Assembly (NCBI GenBank): GCA_904419145.1
Contig: CAJFQQ010000019.1
Location: 1-40,081 of the forward strand
DNA length: 40,081 nucleotides
Direction of reading: 5' to 3'
From: an uncultured Oscillospiraceae bacterium
GTDB taxonomy: Bacteria > Bacillota > Clostridia > Oscillospirales > Oscillospiraceae
Each line of letters starts with the position of its first letter. Position 1 is the first letter of the stretch. Below the pieces are notes generated by a model. It was not told where the DNA came from. It was given only the letters and a program-made list of their open reading frames with translations, and ran no database searches. Shown here piece by piece: positions 32,885 to 40,081 of this stretch. Both the position numbers and the translations under genes were made by a program.

Positions 32885-34626
32885 GCAAGCCCTGCATCCT
32901 GACCTGCGTGGAGCGTCCAGACCGCGTCCACCAGGAGCGCCTGCTGACGTTTCTCCGCCGCAAATACGGAAAAATGGACCAGGAACTGGAGGTCCGTCTT
33001 GATCCGGAACTGTTGGGCGGTTTTACTCTGACAGTAGATGGGTACACATATGATTACAGCGTACGAGGCCGTATGCGCCAGATGGGTGACGCTCTGCGCT
33101 CCAGTGAGGAGGCTCCCAAGGATGTAGAGGCGCTGGTGCAAACTCTGCGCCGGGAAATCCAGGACTTCCATCCCAAAGCAGAAGCTATGGAGCTGGGCAC
33201 TGTTCTGGAAATCGGCGACGGTATTGCGACAGCCGACGGATTGGATCGGGCGGCATATGGCGAACTGGTCCGGTTTGAGAACGGTACAGAGGGCATGGTG
33301 ATGGATCTGCGGGCCGACAGCGTCGGCATTATCCTGCTGGGGGATGAAGCAGGCCTTGGCGAGGGCAGCCGTGTCTGCCGTACCGGCCGTACCGTCCAGG
33401 TTCCAGTCGGCGATGCTCTGTTGGGGCGGGTAGTAAACGCGCTGGGGGCGCCGATTGACGGCCTGGGACCTATCCACGCCGCGGATCACTATCCAGTAGA
33501 AAGAGAAGCTGGCGGTGTCATCACCAGAGAGCCTGTGACAGTGCCTCTTCAGACCGGCATCCTGGCGATTGACGCCATGGTCCCCATCGGACGCGGCCAG
33601 CGGGAGCTGATTGTAGGCGACCGGCAGACAGGTAAGACTGCCATTGCCGTGGACGCTATGCTGAACCAGAAAGATACCGGCGTTATTTGCATCTATGCTG
33701 CTATCGGGCAGAAGGCATCTTCTGTAGCCCGCGTTCAGGAGACTTTGAAGAAGTATCGCGCTATGGGGCACTGCATCATTGTCTCCGCTGCAGCCGGCGA
33801 CAGCCCCTCTCTCCAATATATTGCCCCTTATGCTGCTACGGCTATGGCGGAATACTTCATGGAACGCGGCCGGGATGTGCTGATTGTCTATGATGACCTG
33901 AGCAAACATGCTGTGGCCTATCGGACACTGAGTCTGCTGCTTAAGCGTTCCCCAGGCCGCGAGGCTTATCCCGGCGATGTATTTTATCTGCACAGCCGCC
34001 TGCTGGAGCGGTCTTGCCGGGTCACAAAAGAATACGGCGGCGGCTCTATTACAGCCCTTCCAATTATTGAGACACAGGCCGGCGATGTATCCGCCTATAT
34101 CCCCACCAATGTCATTTCCATTACTGACGGTCAGATCTACCTGGAGACCGGGTTGTTTTTTGCCGGGCAGCGCCCGGCCATCAACGTCGGGTTGTCCGTC
34201 TCCCGTGTGGGCGGCGCAGCGCAGACGAAAGCAGTAAAGAAGTCCGCCGGAACGCTCCGAATTGATCTGGCCCGGTTCCGGGAGCTGGAGGTATTCACCC
34301 AGTTCTCCTCGGATCTGGATAAAGCGACCCAGCAGACCCTGGACCACGGCAAGCGGCTCCTGGAGCTGCTTAAGCAGCCGTTGTACCAGCCCATGTCCGT
34401 CAGCCGTCAAGCTGTCCTGCTGTATATCGCCACGCAGGGCCTGCTGGATGATGTGCCTTTGGAGCAGATCCGTTCCCTCATCAACGGGTTTATGGAGGAA
34501 CTGGAGACACGCTATAGCGATGTACTGGCTGAGGTGCAGAAGACGGGGGATCTTGGCGGCGTGGCAATAGAGACCGTACGCGCTGCTCTGGCGGAGTATA
34601 AGAGCCGTGCTGCCGCTGCCCAATGA
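32881..34626 (+). CDS. atpA: ATP synthase F1 alpha subunit with N-terminal delta C-terminal-domain fusion
   Basis: A 581-residue protein. Residues about 12-74 match the C-terminal domain of delta/OSCP: RLLTFLRRKYGKMDQELEV, then DPELLGGFTLTVDGYTYDYSVRGRMRQM. From about 80 a complete alpha subunit follows, including its N-terminal helix (DVEALVQTLRREIQDF), the beta-barrel, Walker A GDRQTGKT (246-253) and the arginine finger Arg442 (SVSRVGGAAQ). No stop codon or ribosome site is visible between the two parts, and the start overlaps the b gene by 4 bases. The delta N-terminal helical domain, about 105 residues, is absent from the operon. Since alpha is present three times per F1, three delta C-terminal domains would be made per complex unless processed. 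A sequencing error cannot explain the missing domain. Confidence 0.9.
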   Translation: MSKPCILTCVERPDRVHQERLLTFLRRKYGKMDQELEVRLDPELLGGFTLTVDGYTYDYSVRGRMRQMGDALRSSEEAPKDVEALVQTLRREIQDFHPKAEAMELGTVLEIGDGIATADGLDRAAYGELVRFENGTEGMVMDLRADSVGIILLGDEAGLGEGSRVCRTGRTVQVPVGDALLGRVVNALGAPIDGLGPIHAADHYPVEREAGGVITREPVTVPLQTGILAIDAMVPIGRGQRELIVGDRQTGKTAIAVDAMLNQKDTGVICIYAAIGQKASSVARVQETLKKYRAMGHCIIVSAAAGDSPSLQYIAPYAATAMAEYFMERGRDVLIVYDDLSKHAVAYRTLSLLLKRSPGREAYPGDVFYLHSRLLERSCRVTKEYGGGSITALPIIETQAGDVSAYIPTNVISITDGQIYLETGLFFAGQRPAINVGLSVSRVGGAAQTKAVKKSAGTLRIDLARFRELEVFTQFSSDLDKATQQTLDHGKRLLELLKQPLYQPMSVSRQAVLLYIATQGLLDDVPLEQIRSLINGFMEELETRYSDVLAEVQKTGDLGGVAIETVRAALAEYKSRAAAAQ

Positions 34627-34656
34627 TGCGGCGGCCGGAAGTGAGGTGAGTCCTCT

Positions 34657-36965
<2,309 letters not shown>

Positions 36966-37388
36966 ATGGCGAACACCTTCTACATGGAGATCGTCACCCC
37001 GGAGCGGACCTTTTTCGCCGGCAAGGCCCTGTCTCTGGTCCTACCGGCCCTGGACGGCCAGCGGGGCGTGATGGCGGGCCATGAGCCCATGGTCACCGCC
37101 GTGGAGAGCGGCGTGCTCAAGTACCGCACCGAGGATGGGCAGTGGCACTTCGCCGCAGTCAGCCGGGGGTTTGCGGAGGTGATGCCGGAGTATGTGATCC
37201 TCCTGGTGTCCACCGCGGAGCACCCCAGCGAGATCGACGAGCAGCGGGCCCGCAAGGCTATGGAGCGGGCCGAGCAGCGGCTCCATACCCTGTCCACCAA
37301 CCGGGAGGAGTACGGCTTCGCCCAGCAGGCCTTCGAGCGCGCGCGGGCGCGCCTGCAGGCCAAGGCGGAGCAAAAGGACCGGAAATAG
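36966..37388 (+). CDS. atpC: ATP synthase F1 epsilon subunit
   Basis: A 140-residue subunit with an N-terminal beta-sandwich (MEIVTPERTFFAGKALSLVLPALDGQRGVMAGHEPMVTAVESG) and a C-terminal helical hairpin (about 88-135, EIDEQRARKAMERAEQRL onward) that in other bacteria can inhibit ATP hydrolysis. The ATG directly follows the beta stop codon. It is the last gene of the operon, followed by a terminator. Confidence 0.95.
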   Translation: MANTFYMEIVTPERTFFAGKALSLVLPALDGQRGVMAGHEPMVTAVESGVLKYRTEDGQWHFAAVSRGFAEVMPEYVILLVSTAEHPSEIDEQRARKAMERAEQRLHTLSTNREEYGFAQQAFERARARLQAKAEQKDRK

Positions 37389-37395
37389 TGTACAA

Positions 37396-37430
37396 AAAGA
37401 GGAGCGGCTCCAGTCCGCTCCTCTTTCCTT
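37396..37430 (+). terminator. ATP synthase operon terminator
   Basis: A 12-bp stem (37396-37407 with 37415-37426) with a 7-base loop; the T-run is inside and just after the right arm. It lies directly past atpC. Confidence 0.85.
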
Positions 37431-37440
37431 CAAAATGTTC

Positions 37441-37471
37441 TTGACTGGAGTGCACTCCAGGGTGGTATAGT
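37441..37471 (+). promoter_or_regulatory. MerR-type promoter with 19-bp spacer
   Basis: TTGACT (37441-37446) and TATAGT (37466-37471) are 19 bases apart, 2 more than optimal. A perfect 16-base palindrome, ctggagtgcactccag, spans 37445-37460 inside the spacer. This is the hallmark of promoters that MerR-family activators twist into register. The operator resembles those of aldehyde- or thiol-stress MerR regulators (AdhR/NmlR-like). No MerR gene is in the window. Confidence 0.85.
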
Positions 37472-37531
37472 AAAGATAAGCGGAAATCCGCAGCGGCACC
37501 GGAACAGGGCCGGAAGTGAGGAGGAATGGCT

Positions 37532-38653
37532 ATGAAAAAATTAGGCTTTGGCATGATGCGTCTGCCTGTGCCGGACCCCAATGTCCAGGGGCAGGTGGAT
37601 CTGGACCAGGTATGCGCCATGGTGGACACCTTTTTGGAGAAGGGATTTACCTATTTCGACACGGCGTACATGTACCACGACCACAACAGCGAGCGCGTGG
37701 TCCGCAAGACACTGGTGGAGCGCCATCCCCGTGACCGCTTCACCCTGGCCACCAAGCTGCCCCTCTCCATGATGAAGGACAGCACCCCGGCGGATCAGGA
37801 GCGCATTTTCAGCGAGCAGCTGGAGAAGTGCGGCGTGACCTACTTTGACTACTATCTGCTGCACAATCTCAACAAGGAGACCTATGCCCGTGCCCAGAAG
37901 CTGGACAGCTTTGCCTTCCTCCAGGAGAAGAAGGCGGCGGGCCTGGCGCGGCACATCGGCTTCTCCTTCCATGACAGCGCCGCGCTGCTGGACGAGATCC
38001 TCACCGCCCACCCGGAGGTGGAGTTTGTCCAGCTGCAGATCAACTATCTGGACTGGGACAGCGAGAGCATCCAGTCCCGCAAGTGCTACGAGACCGCGGT
38101 CAAGCACGGCAAGCAGGTAGTGGTCATGGAGCCGGTGAAGGGCGGGAGCCTGGCCCACATGCTCCCGGAGGCGGAGGCGCTGCTCCGCAGCGCCCACCCC
38201 GACTGGTCCATCCCCTCCTGGGGCATCCGCTTTGCCGCCAGCCTGGACCATGTGATGGTGGTCCTCAGCGGCATGTCTGACCTGGAGCAGGTCCGGGACA
38301 ACACCGGCTACATGGCGGACTTCCAGCCCCTGACCGAGGCGGAGCGGCAGACCGTGTTCCAGGCGGCGGAGATCCTGCGGAAATCCATCGCCATCCCCTG
38401 CACCGCCTGCCGCTACTGCGTGGAGGGGTGCCCCCAGAACATCGCCATCCCCGAGTATTTTGAGCTGTACAACACCTCTTACCAGATGGGCGGGCGGACA
38501 TCCCCCGCAGTCCGGATGCGCTATGGCTTCCTGCAGAGGGACCACGGCAAGGCCTCGGACTGCGTGGCCTGCGGCCAGTGCGAGAGCGCCTGCCCCCAGC
38601 ACATCGAGATCATCTCGTGGCTGAAAAAGGTCGCCGCCGCCTTGGAGGACTGA
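37532..38653 (+). CDS. Aldo/keto reductase with C-terminal 2[4Fe-4S] domain
   Basis: A 373-residue NAD(P)H-dependent oxidoreductase fused to a bacterial ferredoxin domain. The AKR tetrad is visible: Asp43 and Tyr48 (FDTAYMYHDHNSE), Lys75 (LATKLPL) and His111 (DYYLLHNL). The C-terminus holds two cysteine sets, CTACRYCVEGCP and CVACGQCESACP, in about residues 290-365. The second ATG (37532) is chosen, with AGGAGG 7 bases upstream; the first (37526) is only 1 base from it. The MerR-type promoter points to induction by aldehyde or electrophile stress. The substrate is unknown. Confidence 0.93.
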   Translation: MKKLGFGMMRLPVPDPNVQGQVDLDQVCAMVDTFLEKGFTYFDTAYMYHDHNSERVVRKTLVERHPRDRFTLATKLPLSMMKDSTPADQERIFSEQLEKCGVTYFDYYLLHNLNKETYARAQKLDSFAFLQEKKAAGLARHIGFSFHDSAALLDEILTAHPEVEFVQLQINYLDWDSESIQSRKCYETAVKHGKQVVVMEPVKGGSLAHMLPEAEALLRSAHPDWSIPSWGIRFAASLDHVMVVLSGMSDLEQVRDNTGYMADFQPLTEAERQTVFQAAEILRKSIAIPCTACRYCVEGCPQNIAIPEYFELYNTSYQMGGRTSPAVRMRYGFLQRDHGKASDCVACGQCESACPQHIEIISWLKKVAAALED

Positions 38654-38680
38654 TGTTCCTCCGTGCGATCCATATGATCG

Positions 38681-38720
38681 AAAAAGTGCCCCGCCATCCG
38701 GTGATGGCGGGGCACTTTTT
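38681..38720. terminator. Bidirectional convergent terminator
   Basis: An 18-bp stem (38681-38698 with 38703-38720) whose outer pairs are A5/T5, so it can end both the rightward reductase and the leftward ACT-domain gene. Confidence 0.9.
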
Positions 38721-38752
38721 ATCATTTTCTCTGCGGCATCAGGCTGTCAGCC

Positions 38753-39184
38753 TCAGTGGATGCCCAACTCCTCCGGCGTGGAGGGGGTAATGCCGTTGGC
38801 GGTCAGGACGGACGCCAGGCGCTCCAGATCGGCCACCCGGAAGATCATATAGGCCATGCCGTCGCCGTTGCCGAACATAGAGTACATGTACTCGATATCA
38901 ATGTTGGCCTGGGCCACCACGGCCAGGAGCTTCGCCAGCCCGCCGGGCTTGTCGGGGACTGCGGCGGCCATCACCGGCGTCATGGACAGGACGCACCCCT
39001 TCTCCAGCAGGATGCTGGCAGCCTCGTGGGGCGCGGTGGTGATGAGGCGCAGCACGCCGTAGTCCGTGGTCTCGGCAATGTGGATGGCCCGCAGGTCAAT
39101 GCCATGCTCCGCCAGGATCTCCGTGATCTCGGCCAGCTGCCCGGCCCGGTTCTCCAGAAACACAGAAAGTTGTTGGATGGTCAT
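38753..39184 (-). CDS. Tandem ACT-domain protein
   Basis: A 143-residue protein of two ACT domains, about 1-68 (QQLSVFLENRAGQLAEITEILAEHGIDLRAIHIAE) and 70-140 (AAVPDKPGGLAKLLAVVAQANIDIEYMYSMFG). ACT domains bind small ligands, usually amino acids. The start at 39184 has AGGAGGA about 8 bases upstream. It follows the phenylacetate-CoA ligase gene by 17 bases, a pairing common in Clostridia beside indolepyruvate ferredoxin oxidoreductase genes, which suggests a role in aromatic amino acid metabolism. Confidence 0.92.
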   Translation of the reverse strand: MTIQQLSVFLENRAGQLAEITEILAEHGIDLRAIHIAETTDYGVLRLITTAPHEAASILLEKGCVLSMTPVMAAAVPDKPGGLAKLLAVVAQANIDIEYMYSMFGNGDGMAYMIFRVADLERLASVLTANGITPSTPEELGIH

Positions 39185-39201
39185 AGCAGTCGTCCTCCTT
39201 C

Positions 39202-40081
39202 TCAAATCTTCCGCTTGTCGATGACCCGGACCGCCTTGCCCTCGCTGCGGGCGATGGACTTGGGCGCCACCAGCTTCACCTTGGCATAGATGCCCAGCAT
39301 GGCCTTCAGGGCGGCCACGATCTTCTTCTCCCGGTCGGCCACCTGGCTGAGCTGGTCGGAGAACATCTCCGGCGTCATCTCCACCTGGACCTCCAGGGTG
39401 TCGGAGTTGTTGACCCGGTCCACGATGATCTGGTAGTTGGCGCTGTAGCCCTGCTCCAGGAGCACGGTCTCGATCTGGGAGGGGAATACGTTCACGCCCT
39501 TGATAATGAGCATGTCGTCGCTGCGGCCCATGGGCTTGCTCATCTTCACATGGGTGCGGCCGCAGGAGCACTTCTCCCGGCTCAGCACGCAGATATCCCG
39601 GGTACGGTAGCGCAGCAGGGGGAACGCCTCCTTGGTGATGGAGGTGAACACCAGCTCGCCCTTCTCCCCCTCGGGCAGCACCTCGCCGGTGTTGGGGTCG
39701 ATGATCTCGGCGATGAAGTGGTCCTCGTTGATGTGCATGCCGGTCTGCTCGCTGCACTCGAAGGCAACGCCGGGACCGCTGATCTCCGTTAGGCCGTAGA
39801 TATCATAGGCCTTGATGCCCAGGGTCCGCTGGATATCCTGGCGCATCTCCTCGCTCCAGGCCTCGGCCCCGAAGATGCCCGCCTTCAGGGGGATCTGGTC
39901 GGGGGTAAGGCCCATCTCCTTCATGGTCTCGCCGATGTAGGCGGCGTAGGAGGGGGTGCAGCAGAGGATGGTGGCGGACAGGTCCATAATGAACATGATC
40001 TGACGCTCGGTATTGCCGGAGGAGGTGGGGATGGTGAGGCAGCCCACCTTGTGGCTGCCGCCGTTGAGGCCGGGACCGCCG
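39202..40081 (-). CDS. paaK: Phenylacetate-CoA ligase (5' part outside window)
   Basis: The C-terminal 290 or so residues of an ANL-superfamily acyl-CoA/aryl-CoA ligase; the frame is open to the window edge, so the N-terminus is missing. Features include the phosphate-binding loop TIPTSSGNTERQ, the core motif YDIYGLTEISGPGVAFEC, RTRDIC, the hinge region MGRSDDMLIIKGVNVFPSQIE, and a C-terminal domain ending GKAVRVIDKRKI with a candidate catalytic Lys. It would activate phenylacetate or indoleacetate-type acids to CoA thioesters via an adenylate. It is co-transcribed with the ACT-domain gene. Confidence 0.92.
   Translation of the reverse strand, partial: GGPGLNGGSHKVGCLTIPTSSGNTERQIMFIMDLSATILCCTPSYAAYIGETMKEMGLTPDQIPLKAGIFGAEAWSEEMRQDIQRTLGIKAYDIYGLTEISGPGVAFECSEQTGMHINEDHFIAEIIDPNTGEVLPEGEKGELVFTSITKEAFPLLRYRTRDICVLSREKCSCGRTHVKMSKPMGRSDDMLIIKGVNVFPSQIETVLLEQGYSANYQIIVDRVNNSDTLEVQVEMTPEMFSDQLSQVADREKKIVAALKAMLGIYAKVKLVAPKSIARSEGKAVRVIDKRKI

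Overview
The window looks like the chromosome of a gut Clostridia species of the Oscillospiraceae type (Flavonifractor / Pseudoflavonifractor / Lawsonibacter-like). The placement is an inference from GC-rich codon use with strong Shine-Dalgarno sites, a T-box-controlled threonyl-tRNA synthetase without a TGS domain, an S-layer-homology protein, TAXI-type TRAP transport, and ferredoxin-fused aldo/keto and sulfite reductases. No rRNA, tRNA or CRISPR array was seen.

Layout. 1-181: an array of GC-rich hairpins cut by the window edge. 223-6237: an AT-richer block with a PrpR-type regulator, divergent from a two-gene four-carbon sugar-acid operon (dtnK-like kinase, pdxA2-like dehydrogenase), and a convergent BrnQ branched-chain amino acid carrier. 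6238-6998: a gene-free stretch with short direct repeats and an orphan terminator. 6999-11041: a 1347-residue SLH-domain surface protein. 11115-13178: a small phage-tail-like protein, a second hairpin array sharing units with the first, and a tyrosine recombinase. 13263-16452: a uracil permease behind an attenuated leader, a Vat/CatB-type acetyltransferase, and the thrS T-box. 16453-28688: thrS, a TAXI-TRAP operon, an amidase-like protein, a flavoprotein, a YihY membrane protein, an M29 aminopeptidase, a stalk-domain exported protein, and a small siroheme reductase with its UPF0251 regulator. 28856-31143: a CitA/CitB-type two-component system. 31422-37388: the F1Fo ATP synthase operon. 37532-40081: a MerR-type promoter driving an aldo/keto reductase, then convergent ACT-domain and phenylacetate-CoA ligase genes (the latter cut by the window edge).

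How genes work together. The sugar-acid genes would turn threonate/erythronate-type acids into dihydroxyacetone phosphate under the adjacent PrpR-type regulator. That regulator has lost the motifs needed to work with sigma-54. The TAXI receptor and fused permease form one secondary uptake system. The reductase and UPF0251 protein form a small redox operon with a near-consensus promoter.

The most unusual locus is the ATP synthase operon, ordered a, c, b, alpha, gamma, beta, epsilon. It has no separate delta gene. Instead the alpha gene begins with about 74 residues matching the C-terminal domain of delta, fused in frame to a complete alpha subunit, and the N-terminal domain of delta is missing. 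The second unusual structure is the pair of multi-hairpin arrays about 11.7 kb apart, one of them lying between the tail-like gene and the recombinase.
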